NCBI GenBank assembly: GCA_037355855.1
Contig: CM074761.1
Coordinates: 2,065,346 to 2,129,345, forward strand
Origin: Pseudo-nitzschia pungens
Lineage: Eukaryota > Bacillariophyta > Bacillariophyceae > Bacillariales > Bacillariaceae
DNA: 64,000 bases
Direction of reading: 5' to 3'
Shown here: positions 20,518-30,715 of the stretch, piece by piece
How positions within the stretch are numbered: the first letter of the stretch is position 1
Layout of the letters: each line of letters begins with the position of its first letter
Notes under the pieces: model-generated
What the model was told of the DNA's origin: nothing
Database searches by the model: none
The model's input: only the letters and a program-made list of their open reading frames with translations
Position numbers and translations under genes: made by a program

Positions 20518-22017
20518 CGACCGAATCATCTCGAAACAGATGGACATTTGCGTTCATCGCGCAACATCACATGTGTTGGGATTTTGAAAGCTCTGATTTA
20601 GAACCCGGACCGAGTTGGCTTCGAAAAACTCCCAACAACGCGAAATGTGTTCAGTGATGGGGACAAGAGATCGGAATGATTCGAATATTATCCCTACACG
20701 TACGTAAATCAAAGAGGACCGACTCGAATCGATTCCTGTTTCGGAACGTTTTTTCTCTGGTCTGGTGACGCAGAACAATCCCTTCTCATCTCGGGCTTGT
20801 TTGATATCTCGTGGTTGAGGAACGATGGTGAGAAACAATCCCTATCAAAGTTGCTTGCAGCGATCATCTACGACAAGAGTGTCAACGATGCGATCAATAC
20901 AACAACGATAACAACAAATACAACAACGAAAATACAAGAATTCGTCGCAGACTCGTGGTTCCAATCGATTTATGCATTGACACACACTCATGGTGCAATG
21001 GAAGGAAACATTGTAGCGAGGAACCAAAGATGATTGCTGGTGCGTCGCGTGTATTGGACATAGTGTAACTTCTAAAACATGCTTTCAACTTTGTTGTACT
21101 GATGATTCGTGCACATTGCGCTCAAAGATAGTAGTGACATCCCAGGACCAAAAGTGGCTTTAGGTCTTGGATGATTACTGTATGCATGCGTTACATTCCT
21201 ATCGCAATTCAGATTGTAATTAGGGAGTCAAACAGAGTTTCATTCGAGTACCTCCTCGTTTGCAGCTTCAACAGGATACAACCCTAGTAGATACGATGTT
21301 AATGTAAATAACTCGGAATAGGTACCTTCTATTCGAACCCAGCTAACCCAAACCATCTTCGCTGTTACAGGAAGCGCTGCTGCTAGCTTTGCCATGCAGC
21401 AAAAAGGCAAAAAACCACCATCACGTACTATCACTGCTGCCTGGTGAGCGATATTTCAAAAATGAGGACGATAGGCTAGGCTTCGGCGGTTCCCTATAAT
21501 GCATCATGTAGGCCAGCACTACACGTACCTTCACTCCAACACATTATGATGCTGTTTCCCATGTTCACAAGTGCTTCTGCTGGCACGAAATCTCTACGTG
21601 TAAGATATCTTTTCTCAAAAAAATAATTTACGGAGAAAAATTTTGTCGCAATTCTTCATCCCGTTGTCTGAAACTTGCTGTTTGAAGCTAAGTCAGTATC
21701 ACCACAATACTCTCAATAGGCCAACGGTCACGCGGAGTCATGGCAACCCCAAACGCCGACAGGTAAGACGTACCAGTAATCTTACGTGCTCACAGTACCT
21801 TACGGTACGGTACGGAAAATGAAGTCAACTCGACAAGACTGAAATTGAGAAGCTGACCGGGGTGAATGAACATGAAACAGAAGCAAGAGATGAGATCTCA
21901 TCAAAACAATGATCGTCTCACCAACCGCCGGCAAAACAAATCTATACGTCCTCAAACTGTGATCTATAACAAGGATTCTATACATTTCACACGCACGGCA
22001 TAGTCTATGCCCAAACC
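20518..22017. other. Long spacer with ACA-rich and GGTAC-rich stretches
   Basis: 1.5 kb. An AACAAC-type run lies at about 20897-20932. A motif cluster (AGTAATCTTACGTG then ACCTTACGGTACGGTACGG) lies at about 21774-21816, some 200 bp upstream of EIPR1. No gene is seen. Confidence 0.4.
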
Positions 22018-23481
22018 ATGTTTTCGACTCAAGCTGCCGAGTTGTCGGTAAATCGTCCGGTTGCTGCGGTTGATGCCGTGCGGGGAGACAAGGTCACGTC
22101 AAAATTTGTCGTAGGGACGAGTTCGGTTCGAGCGAGCGAAGACAATCACTTGTTGCTGCTGCGATTTCACTCCGAGGCGAACCACCTTGGAATCGATGCC
22201 AGATTGTCGCATCCGACGGGTCCCGTCGAACGCATTCGGACGTGTCCGACGGATCCTTCGTACGTCTTGACGACAGCCGAAAATGATTCTGCAGCAGCTA
22301 CGCTTTGGAAGATCCCATCGGATGTTATCGACCAAGTCCCAATGGATTCCGAACGTTACGGTGTGTCAAACCCCGAGGATGACGATGACTATTACGACAA
22401 CGATGGTCCGAACACCACCACTTCTGACAACGATAACGTCACCGCAATGGAGGAACGAGCAACATTATTGGCTTCTGCTGGAACTCAAGCCGATAGCAAT
22501 GGTTCTTTCGCAATGATCACAGATCTGGCCTGGAGGGGAAACGCTTGGGACGAAGAAACATCGACGGGATCTACTATGGGGGATGTTGCGACTTTGTGCT
22601 CCGACGGAACCTTGACTCAGTGGGATGTTGCCTTTGGAAGCGCCGAGTCGACTCGGTGCTGTAACGTGAATCTTTCGTCTTCGCCGCGTTCGAATCTTCC
22701 ATCGAGAATGGCTTGGGATCCCCACCACTCGGATATTACCGCCATATCAACAGGGACTATAGTTCGGCTCGTTGATTGGAGAGAACCGCCTTCGTCCTCT
22801 TCACCAACAATGAATAGCAGCATTGGTCACCCGCATCATCGCTACGGCATCACGGATTTAAATTACAATCCCAACAAACCGAATCTTCTTGTTACGAGCG
22901 GCAAAGACGGTCTCCTCAAATTCTGGGACTTGCGAAAAACCGGAAGTGGTTACTACGACTTCAACGACTGTGGTGGCGATGGTACCGATGATGGCATTCT
23001 CGGAGGTGGTGTCGGGAGGACGAAGAAACAACGACCGTTGCTTGTAGCCCGGGGCGGGCATCGCCATTGGGTAACCCATGTACTGTACAATCCATTCCAC
23101 GACCAACTCGTTCTGAGTGCTGGTACAGATTCGTTGGTAAACTTATGGAGAATGTCCACGATCTCGAGTGCCCCCCTTCTGACATTTGACGACGAGCAAC
23201 TGCAACTTCAGCAGTCGTCCAATCACCAAGTCAATGCAATGTCGTCGTTTTCCGGAGAGGAAACAACAACATCGTTGCATCACCGTCAGCAACAACAACA
23301 GCAGCAGCAGCAGCAGCAAGAAGGGCCGAATGTCCGTGTTGCGCGATACGAACACATGGATTCCGTGAATGCTATTGCATGGGGTGCTGCCGATGCGTGG
23401 ATATACATGAGTGCGTCATACGACGGAAAGGTTGCGTTGAATCATGTCCCGAGCAAGGAGAAATACAAAATTCTTCTGTAG
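22018..23481 (+). CDS. EIPR1: EIPR1/TSSC1 homologue, WD40 protein of EARP/GARP trafficking
   Basis: A single exon, ATG at 22018, 487 aa (human EIPR1 is about 390). EIPR1 binds the EARP and GARP tethering complexes and works in endosomal recycling and dense-core vesicle traffic. Diagnostic features are the N-terminal KFVVGTSS strand, VLTTAENDSAAATLWKIP, SPHH-like DPHHSDITAISTGT, DLNYNPNKPNLLVTSGKDG then LKFWDLRKT, HWVTHVLYNPFHDQLVLSAG then DSLVNLWRMS, SVNAIAWGAADAWIYMSASY, and the family ending YDGKVALNHVPS then KYKILL. Extra length comes from acidic and low-complexity insertions, including a CAG-encoded polyQ at 23287-23319 between WD blades. It is cytosolic; no signal peptide. Confidence 0.88.
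   Translation: MFSTQAAELSVNRPVAAVDAVRGDKVTSKFVVGTSSVRASEDNHLLLLRFHSEANHLGIDARLSHPTGPVERIRTCPTDPSYVLTTAENDSAAATLWKIPSDVIDQVPMDSERYGVSNPEDDDDYYDNDGPNTTTSDNDNVTAMEERATLLASAGTQADSNGSFAMITDLAWRGNAWDEETSTGSTMGDVATLCSDGTLTQWDVAFGSAESTRCCNVNLSSSPRSNLPSRMAWDPHHSDITAISTGTIVRLVDWREPPSSSSPTMNSSIGHPHHRYGITDLNYNPNKPNLLVTSGKDGLLKFWDLRKTGSGYYDFNDCGGDGTDDGILGGGVGRTKKQRPLLVARGGHRHWVTHVLYNPFHDQLVLSAGTDSLVNLWRMSTISSAPLLTFDDEQLQLQQSSNHQVNAMSSFSGEETTTSLHHRQQQQQQQQQQQEGPNVRVARYEHMDSVNAIAWGAADAWIYMSASYDGKVALNHVPSKEKYKILL
23287..23319 (+). repeat. CAG/CAA polyglutamine repeat within EIPR1
   Basis: Mixed CAA and CAG codons encoding about 11 consecutive Gln in a loop between WD repeats. Confidence 0.9.
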
Positions 23482-24823
23482 TAAATCTGTACGCAATACA
23501 TACCTTTGTAGAACGAAATCAAAAGAAAACCCATTTCAATTTCGTTAGTTTATTTTGTCAAACAGCACCTAAGGTTGAATGCGATCTTTGGTAATCAACG
23601 TCCAACACGCCAACCGATGCTGCAATGCTCACAATTTCTTATCTACTATGGTACGATTTGGTGTAAAAAATGGAAATGACTTCCATCAGCTACAGTCAGT
23701 TGAGCCAAGGATGCTACGTTCTGGTGGGTCAAGTGGATGAATTCATTGAACACCAGTTTCGACGAATTCAAGCATGTGTTACATATATCGGATATTGGCT
23801 ACTACAGTTCGATACCTTTATTTGGGACCGCAGTGTCAATGGATGGCGTACGACCTACTACTATGCTAGAAACTGCAAAGTATCTTCTTACTTAAACATA
23901 AATTCATTGATGAAATCTTATGGACGTCAACTGCACGAAGTCTTCACAACTCATGTGCAATTGCTCTCTGATTTACATACCACTCATTCAGTGGATGTGC
24001 ATATTTGCAGAAGAAGATGGAAAACGGATCAGTGACGGCTAAGGAAATTTTTACAACTTAGCACTCAAGAAAGTTTGTGTGTGAGAGTGTGACTGTGTGT
24101 GTGTGTGTCTTCGATTACGACAGCTGCTCGGTTAGTGTAACCCTTGGTTGCACATTTTAGGACCAGCAATCTTAGTGTGTCAATGGGGTAAGAACAACGT
24201 GTAAAATGCTGACAAGTACGTGTACAGTGATGACAAGTTAATCGTAGAAAAGCCACAAGAAATATCACTCCTCATCGGTAGCGTCAGACGTCAAAAAATC
24301 TAGTACATGGGTCATAATACGAATCACTTTTTTCTTACCATTTTCGACGAGTGGAGGCTGAATTAAAAAAATTGCAAACGGCTTTAGTAGGAACAGTAGG
24401 AACTCTCTTTGGCTGTAATTCTGACGAAAACGAAGGTCGAAATGTCCCTTTTCATTTATAAATAGCAAACCGGCACTCTGTTTTTAAGCTGAAACACCGT
24501 TTTCAACGGCGCTTGGAAGTGAAAAAATGGAAAAAAAATCTGATTGTGCGGAATGGATGAAGCAGCCATTATCAAGAACCAAGAGGGATGGACATTCGAA
24601 CTTTTACTAAACACCTAGGACAGCATCCGTTAACGAAACATAGAGATTCCTACTCTTTTGCGAATCGGAATTCCAGCTTTCTCTGCATAGCGGCTTCTAA
24701 TCTTTGAGAGGAAGAATGCATATCGCCCCTGCCGTTGTGATTTAGAGATCGGTGATCGGTGATTGAAACTATTTATTTTTTGCCCATTCCACTCAGAACC
24801 TCCGTTGTAGCCAGCTGTACACC
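23482..24823. other. Spacer with TG dinucleotide repeat
   Basis: 1.3 kb. A TG-rich microsatellite, interrupted by GAGAGTGTGAC, lies at 24075-24109. An ORF at 23670-24035 has no coding resemblance that I recognise. No gene is called. Confidence 0.4.
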
Positions 24824-27800
24824 ATGTCACCGGTAGCCGATTTAGACGACACCCTTTCCTATGCCACCGGGAATAGCAGCATTAACAGCATCGGGAATTT
24901 TGCACCAGTCGAAGCCTACGATGAAAATTTGGAGGATATTCATGCCAGCTTGAGCAAACGTGGGGCGATGCGTTCAACCTCGAGTCCGAAGAAGGGCAGC
25001 AAAGGCCCAGGGGCGAAATATACACCTCAAGAAAATATTGAGGTAGACTACACAGACATACGAAGTTCCATCCGTTTATCCACACATTCTAGTTCTAGTC
25101 ATGCGTCGTTGAGTAGAGGAAACAGCATCGCTGATTCGATTGGAGAAGAGCGGGAAAAAAAAGGAAAAGGTGAGCGAAGTCATAAAAGTTCTGATAAAAA
25201 ATCGAGCCATTCCAGCAGATCACGAAAACGATCTACTGCAGACTCGGTTGCGAGTACCGTGGCCTCTGGAGTATCTACAGTTTCCAAGGACGATAGTGCG
25301 AATAAAGATAGAAGCCGCAGTGGCCGTCGAAACCAACGCATAACGGAATCCAGCGAAGGACGACGTGTTCGGAGCAGCAGCGAAATCAAAAGATTATTGG
25401 AATGCGATGATTATACAAACAAAACAGACAAGGACAAGCCGAGCTCGTCCCGCTCAAAATCAAGAAGTGTTGGGAAGCCTGCGTCCGGGAGAACCAAATC
25501 GCGTGAGAGAAAGGTATCTCGATCGCGTGAGAGAAAGGTATCTCGATCGCGTGAGAGAAAGGCATCACGATCGCGTGAGAGATCGCCTCGGAGAAAGGCA
25601 TCTCGATCGCGTGAGAGATCGCCTCGGAGAAAGGCATCTCGATCTCGTGAGAAATCGCCTCGGAGAAAGACATCTCGATCGCGTGAGAAATCGCCTCGGA
25701 GAAAGGCATCTCGATCGCCAACGAGACAGATGTTTCCATCGCCTATGAGAAAGGTAGCTCGATCGGTTTCTGATGCGCCGACGTCACCAAAATCCGATCA
25801 TAATAATCGTCGTCCAGAAAAAGCTAGGCCCCGGTCAGCATCGCAAGAGCCTTACCAGTCGAATCTTTTGAATAGAAGACGTGGTGTCGAGCGTAAGAAG
25901 GGTGATAATCGAAAACTCGACACCGCAAGTCTCCATTCCATGCGCACATATCAGAGGAGGATCGAGCAGGAGAATGAGGCAGAGAGAGCCAGAGGAGGTG
26001 GAACCGATGACGATTTCGAAAAGGCTTGGGCAAGTAGGGCTTCTTTTATGCAAAGTAGCGAACTGGACACGACTTTATCCCGCGAGTTTCATTACGCTTC
26101 AGAAAATGATGGTAGCAAAGACTATACCTCAAAAGGTGACTTTCATCCAACGGAATCAGGGAAAAAGACCAAGCTTGAGAAAATTCACGAGCTTCAAGCA
26201 AAGTGCGACCGCTACAAAATAGAATTGAAAAAAATGGCAGATGATAGGGTAAAATATCGACGAAAGATAGATGACAGTCGCGAAGAGGTTGTCTCTCTGA
26301 AGAAAATTGTCGAGGAGTATGAAGTAGAATTCACAAGGTTGCAAACAAAACTTGCCGATGTTCAAGATGAATTAGATATGACGAGAACCGAACAGCGAAC
26401 TGAGCGCTCGGAACTATCCGATGCCGCCAAGGAGCTAGCGCGGGTCAATATTGATTACGCAAAATCAGTCGACGAAGTTCGAAACGTGAAAGCTGAACTA
26501 GATAAGATGAAGAAAACATTGGCCGATCGAGAGAAAAAAGTGACAACATTCGAAGAAGAACTGCGAAAATGTCAAGAAAACGTCAAACACTTCGAGGCCG
26601 ATGTATTGTACGCCGATGAACAAATAGATAAGCTTGAATCAGAGAACAGACATTTGGAAATTGAATTGACTGCATATAGGGAAGCTGCAGATCAGGACTC
26701 TGGTTCGAATACGGATGGTGTTGTAAATGGAGATAACATGCGAAAGGCAAAAGAGGAAGCTGAAAGACGCAAACTCGAAGAACGAGAGAAGATCATGGAT
26801 GAAAAAAGGAAGGCTCTTGATGACCAAATGAATGAACTCGAAACAAAGAAAAAAGTTTATCTGGAAGAGGAGAAAAGGAAGGAACAAGAGTTTGAAGAGA
26901 AACGAGCTCGAGAAGAAGAAAGGCTGAACAAAGCAAATCAGGAGCGTCTGGGAAAGGAAGAAGAAATGAGCAAAGTTCTGAAAACGCTCCAAGATGAAAA
27001 TACTGCGCTGAATGGAAGATTGAAAAGTGAGCAACTAGATTCAACTAGAAAGTTACAAAACAAAGATGAGGCTATCAAGCAGTTGCAGCAAGAAATTGCA
27101 AGGATGACGATTCGAAGTATTCACGATTCCGCCCGCGACAATTCATCCGCTCTCCAACACGAAATTGAAACCCTTAAAGCAGATGCTGCGAAGACAAAGA
27201 TAGACTTTGAAGATGCCCACATGAAAAACGTTGAATTGCAGAATGAAGTCAATGATCTGGAGCTTGGATCCAGGGAAATGAAGAAATTGATGAAGACTCT
27301 TGAGGAGGAAATAATCGATCAGAGAAAAGAAGTTGAGAACCAGAAACGCAAAACATTGGAATGGCAGAAAAAATCGGGAGAGTGGTCCGACAAAGCTTTT
27401 AAGTGGAAAGAAATGTGTGAACACTGGGAAAAGAAAGCACGAGATTCGAACAATGATTCCTCTAATAGTTTCGACGAAGATGCAGTTCAGACGGACCCTC
27501 AAGCCCTTTTTCTTGCAGCTGCAGTTGAAAAGAAGGCCGTACATGTTTCGGCTTCGAACAACAATGGACCTTGGCATTTACGGCGACTTTTCCGGCCGGG
27601 TTCTGAGAATGAGGACGAAAACCAGGGTCATGTCGAAAAGCTGGAGGCTGAGAACTCGATGAAAGACACCGAAATAAAGAAGCTCAAGAGCGAAATGGTG
27701 AAAATACAAACAACTTTCAAGGAAGAAGCATACAGCAAGGCACAAGATTACGAAAAGTTACAGAAGGAAAAGGAAGAGCTCGAACAAAGCAATGCGAACC

Positions 27801-27862
27801 TTCTAAAGGAACTCGAGCTAGCCCGCAAACTCAACCGAACTATATCTGGTTCTATTCGTTAA
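24824..27862 (+). CDS. Large coiled-coil protein with RS-like repeat domain (1012 aa)
   Basis: A single exon with an ATG at 24824. Residues 1-110 are acidic/Ser-rich, 110-225 Ser/Lys/Arg-rich. Residues of about 226-300 form an Arg-Ser array of two related units, RERKVSRS (8 aa) and RERSPRRKASRS (12 aa), encoded by a minisatellite. A basic linker follows, then from about residue 445 to the end a nearly continuous coiled coil (for example LQAKCDRYKIELKKMADDR and EEERLNKANQERLGKEEEM), interrupted near 880-935. Arg/Ser repeats with SP pairs are typical SR-kinase targets and occur in splicing factors, but no RRM is present, so a splicing role is not supported; a cytoskeletal or nuclear scaffold is possible. 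It is convergent with another coiled-coil gene at 28595. Confidence 0.8.
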   Translation: MSPVADLDDTLSYATGNSSINSIGNFAPVEAYDENLEDIHASLSKRGAMRSTSSPKKGSKGPGAKYTPQENIEVDYTDIRSSIRLSTHSSSSHASLSRGNSIADSIGEEREKKGKGERSHKSSDKKSSHSSRSRKRSTADSVASTVASGVSTVSKDDSANKDRSRSGRRNQRITESSEGRRVRSSSEIKRLLECDDYTNKTDKDKPSSSRSKSRSVGKPASGRTKSRERKVSRSRERKVSRSRERKASRSRERSPRRKASRSRERSPRRKASRSREKSPRRKTSRSREKSPRRKASRSPTRQMFPSPMRKVARSVSDAPTSPKSDHNNRRPEKARPRSASQEPYQSNLLNRRRGVERKKGDNRKLDTASLHSMRTYQRRIEQENEAERARGGGTDDDFEKAWASRASFMQSSELDTTLSREFHYASENDGSKDYTSKGDFHPTESGKKTKLEKIHELQAKCDRYKIELKKMADDRVKYRRKIDDSREEVVSLKKIVEEYEVEFTRLQTKLADVQDELDMTRTEQRTERSELSDAAKELARVNIDYAKSVDEVRNVKAELDKMKKTLADREKKVTTFEEELRKCQENVKHFEADVLYADEQIDKLESENRHLEIELTAYREAADQDSGSNTDGVVNGDNMRKAKEEAERRKLEEREKIMDEKRKALDDQMNELETKKKVYLEEEKRKEQEFEEKRAREEERLNKANQERLGKEEEMSKVLKTLQDENTALNGRLKSEQLDSTRKLQNKDEAIKQLQQEIARMTIRSIHDSARDNSSALQHEIETLKADAAKTKIDFEDAHMKNVELQNEVNDLELGSREMKKLMKTLEEEIIDQRKEVENQKRKTLEWQKKSGEWSDKAFKWKEMCEHWEKKARDSNNDSSNSFDEDAVQTDPQALFLAAAVEKKAVHVSASNNNGPWHLRRLFRPGSENEDENQGHVEKLEAENSMKDTEIKKLKSEMVKIQTTFKEEAYSKAQDYEKLQKEKEELEQSNANLLKELELARKLNRTISGSIR
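25501..25719 (+). repeat. Minisatellite encoding RS-like repeats
   Basis: Tandem 24-bp units (three copies) pass into 36-bp units (about four copies), sharing the core AGAAAGGCATCTCGATCGCG. The frame is kept throughout, and the longer unit contains the shorter one plus 12 bp encoding SPRR. Confidence 0.9.
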
Positions 27863-28594
27863 TTTGCTTCGAACAGCAAATGTAGGACGTACAAGCAATT
27901 GATACGACCATGGTCGTGTTACCGCAAAATGTGGTAAAAGTCGTTGTGAATTTGGATATTTTTTTTCCTCGATTGATTCTGAATTATGGGCATATCTTGT
28001 GAGTCCATTCACAAAAAGAAGAGCAAAATCGAGATGACAAGGATTACACGTACTGTGAATACTAAATACAGTATTGTATATTGTAGAAATGCAAACAACA
28101 AATTTTCGAGCCTCTTTTTATTTACTTTCATAAATCATACATGTGTTCGAAAATCAATGCACCATAATTTTTCATCACAGATTACACCCGCAAGTTTGAA
28201 ATTAGCACTTGTCGTAAGCGAAGTGGAGGTGACATTAACAAACTGGAATTGAAGCGTAGACGCAGAAGCTGGGAGACCAACGATAGGAATAGCAACAGGA
28301 TGGCCACAATGGCAATGGGCTCAACCGAATCTCTCGTCCATATATCTATAACGAAATGACTCTCGTTTTCACCGTCGTCCATTGGGACGGCACTTAAAAC
28401 ATGCGACAGATTATTATGATATTATGATAATATTTTATGGTTGAAAATATCGTCAAAATGTTGTATGTAATGTATTTCCTATCCCCTGGTGTGCCCCATT
28501 GTACCTGAGAAACCTGCATCTCTGCGGTGAGATCCAACAATAGTCCACTCTAGCTTGTGCTCGCCAGAAAAGAAGAACGTAAACATGTGCGAGC
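27863..28594. other. Convergent spacer with a possible 66-codon membrane ORF
   Basis: 732 bp between two convergent coiled-coil genes. A minus-strand ORF at 28182-28382, with an ATG, contains one predicted membrane helix (AIVAILLLFLSLVSQLL). It has no recognised family and may be chance or the 3' exon of an unseen gene. Confidence 0.25.
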
Positions 28595-30715
28595 TTAGTT
28601 TGAGTCCTCCGATATAAGCACCGATCTGGTATTGGTCACAATGTCGTTCGCATTGGGTAATCGATATGATGACGACATTTCTGATGTGTCCCGATGCCTT
28701 GGAAAAATTGGTTTGCAAGGGGAAAGTGCATCAGTTCCTCCCCGGAGCGATGCATCTGGCATGCCATGTCTTATCTTAGGAGATTTTTTCTCATTCGAAA
28801 AAAGAACATTTGAAGGTAGCTTGATAGATGCAAACTGTAACACCTCCTTTTTTGAATGCGTATCGATGGTAGCCTTGGTAGGAGACTGGCTACGTATCTG
28901 TCTGCGAGAAGCATACTTCGATTCAGCTTTCCGCATTCTGACTTCATCAAGCGAATGCTTCTTCTTTACCTTCACTGTTTTCGAACCGTATTTGAACTCC
29001 CGACTATTCTCTCTGTGGTTTTCTCTTTCTGTACCGGTACTTCTTTCCCTGGCAGCTGAAAATGACTCCCCTTTAGAAGCTGCTTTCAAATCCCTTCGTA
29101 TATTAATTCCAAGTTCTTTTTGCCTTCGCAGCTCTGCCTTCAATGAATCGATTGTCTCGTTCTTTGTTTGCATGCAGTTAGCGAACTGAATAAGTTCATT
29201 TTCTAGAAGATGCAGTACACCACGGCTAATGACAAGCGTGTCGTTTGTATATGCCTTGCCATTTTCGAGGATATGATCAGCTTGGTGTGATGAAGAGTCA
29301 CTGTCAAGCTGTAAGTTTTGACTCATGGCACTGGCATTTAGTCTCTCCTCTAACTCTTTCAATTGTCTTGAAAATTCAGCTTCCACTTTTTCGAGCTCTA
29401 GCAAAGTATCATTTTTGATTGCCTCCATAGAGTTCATAGCCGCTCCTCTGCTGGTCGAATGTTCTGTGTTGCTAGCTGACCAATCAAATTTTGAGCGATC
29501 AAATTCATTTCTTAATTTCAGTTCGATCAGAGCAATAGAAACCTTTATTTGGTCGTGTATGAGTGACGCAGATTGGTGAATGGACAATATCTTTTCCTTT
29601 TCAATCTCAACATCAGATTCATCCCCGGGATTGAAGCTCTTAACGATATCCTCCAAGTTCGATATTGCATTGTTCGTTGATTCCAAGATAGTTTTTACTC
29701 TACAAATTGATGACTCAATTCTATGCCTTTCTTCCCAAATTCGTCCCCTTGTTATGGTATCATTCTCGCTGTTTGGTCCCATGCGAACTTCTTCCGAGTC
29801 AGTAGAAGACGCCTCGATTATTCGGTGAAGTTCGCCCTTACTACCGCCCAATCGATGAATTATTAGTTCATCAGACTGACTGTCCGTTTTGCTCTTCGAC
29901 GACGTTCCAAAGAAGTAACCCATCGCTTCACTATTGTTATCTTCAGAAGAAAAACGACTGCTGTTGTCTACTGTGCATAACGAGACTTGCTGTCCTTTAC
30001 GCAGAGCTTCAATTTTCTCGTTCTTGTTTTCAAGCTCCAACGCGAACTCTAACTGTCGTTTTCGATTTTCGTTGTCTAAATCTGATAGCTGGTTTAGCAA
30101 GTCCAGTTCTACTTTCGTTCGATCCTCCATAAGATCGGCAATTTCTTTCTTCAGAGTTTTGATTATCGAACCCGACGAAGTCTCAATCATTGCCATCTGG
30201 TTCTCCATCACCCCGAAACTGATTTCGTATCTCTTTATTTTGTGTTGCAATCGTGAAATCAACACATCTTTTTCGCTACGAACATTATCATCAGTTTCAT
30301 TGTCAACAGAACTTGAAAGGGGTTGACCTGCACTTATTTTTTGCAACTCTGTTCGTAATTCTGATAGGCGCTCTTCAGCATCCTTCTTTTCTTGTCGCGT
30401 GGTATCTAGCTGCAAACGAAGCCAATATATGCCTTCCTTGTGCTGAACATTGTGGTCGTTGAATTCCTTTTCTAATTCTTCCAAACGTTTTTCTTTTTCT
30501 AAGTTTGCTTCCATTAGTATGAACTGTTTGTTTCGGTAAATTTGCAAGATATCCTTATCTATAGTCCCATCGCTGTTTCCCTCGAGCCATATTTTTTCTT
30601 CCGGTTTTCGCTCATCCAAATTCTCCCACTCCTTCCATGCAGTTCCATCGTCATGGTTAGTAGAAACAGAGAAAATATCTTGGCTTTCAACTTCTTCATC
30701 AATCGTATCGATCAT
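28595..30715 (-). CDS. Coiled-coil protein with the shared 55-residue module (706 aa)
   Basis: The ATG at 30715 (MIDTIDEEVE) is used because the open frame just upstream begins only with GTG. An acidic N-terminus is followed by coiled coil from about residue 65. Residues of about 156-210 contain LQHKIKRYEISFG, QMAMIETS, LKKEIADLMEDR and VELDLLNQL, matching residues 168-222 of the protein at 3393-4307 position by position. The preceding segment (EGIYWLRLQLD, AEERLSEL) is also similar to that protein. The middle is a long Asp/Glu/Ser-rich coil; the C-terminus is basic (KVKKKHSLDEVRMRKAESKY) and Ser-rich, ending in ISEDSN. No enzymatic motif or targeting signal is seen. Function unknown. Confidence 0.8.
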   Translation of the reverse strand: MIDTIDEEVESQDIFSVSTNHDDGTAWKEWENLDERKPEEKIWLEGNSDGTIDKDILQIYRNKQFILMEANLEKEKRLEELEKEFNDHNVQHKEGIYWLRLQLDTTRQEKKDAEERLSELRTELQKISAGQPLSSSVDNETDDNVRSEKDVLISRLQHKIKRYEISFGVMENQMAMIETSSGSIIKTLKKEIADLMEDRTKVELDLLNQLSDLDNENRKRQLEFALELENKNEKIEALRKGQQVSLCTVDNSSRFSSEDNNSEAMGYFFGTSSKSKTDSQSDELIIHRLGGSKGELHRIIEASSTDSEEVRMGPNSENDTITRGRIWEERHRIESSICRVKTILESTNNAISNLEDIVKSFNPGDESDVEIEKEKILSIHQSASLIHDQIKVSIALIELKLRNEFDRSKFDWSASNTEHSTSRGAAMNSMEAIKNDTLLELEKVEAEFSRQLKELEERLNASAMSQNLQLDSDSSSHQADHILENGKAYTNDTLVISRGVLHLLENELIQFANCMQTKNETIDSLKAELRRQKELGINIRRDLKAASKGESFSAARERSTGTERENHRENSREFKYGSKTVKVKKKHSLDEVRMRKAESKYASRRQIRSQSPTKATIDTHSKKEVLQFASIKLPSNVLFSNEKKSPKIRHGMPDASLRGGTDALSPCKPIFPRHRDTSEMSSSYRLPNANDIVTNTRSVLISEDSN

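Noticed and set aside
23670..24035. 121-codon ORF downstream of EIPR1
   Set aside because: It has no recognisable motif or coding bias and lies in an AT-rich spacer.
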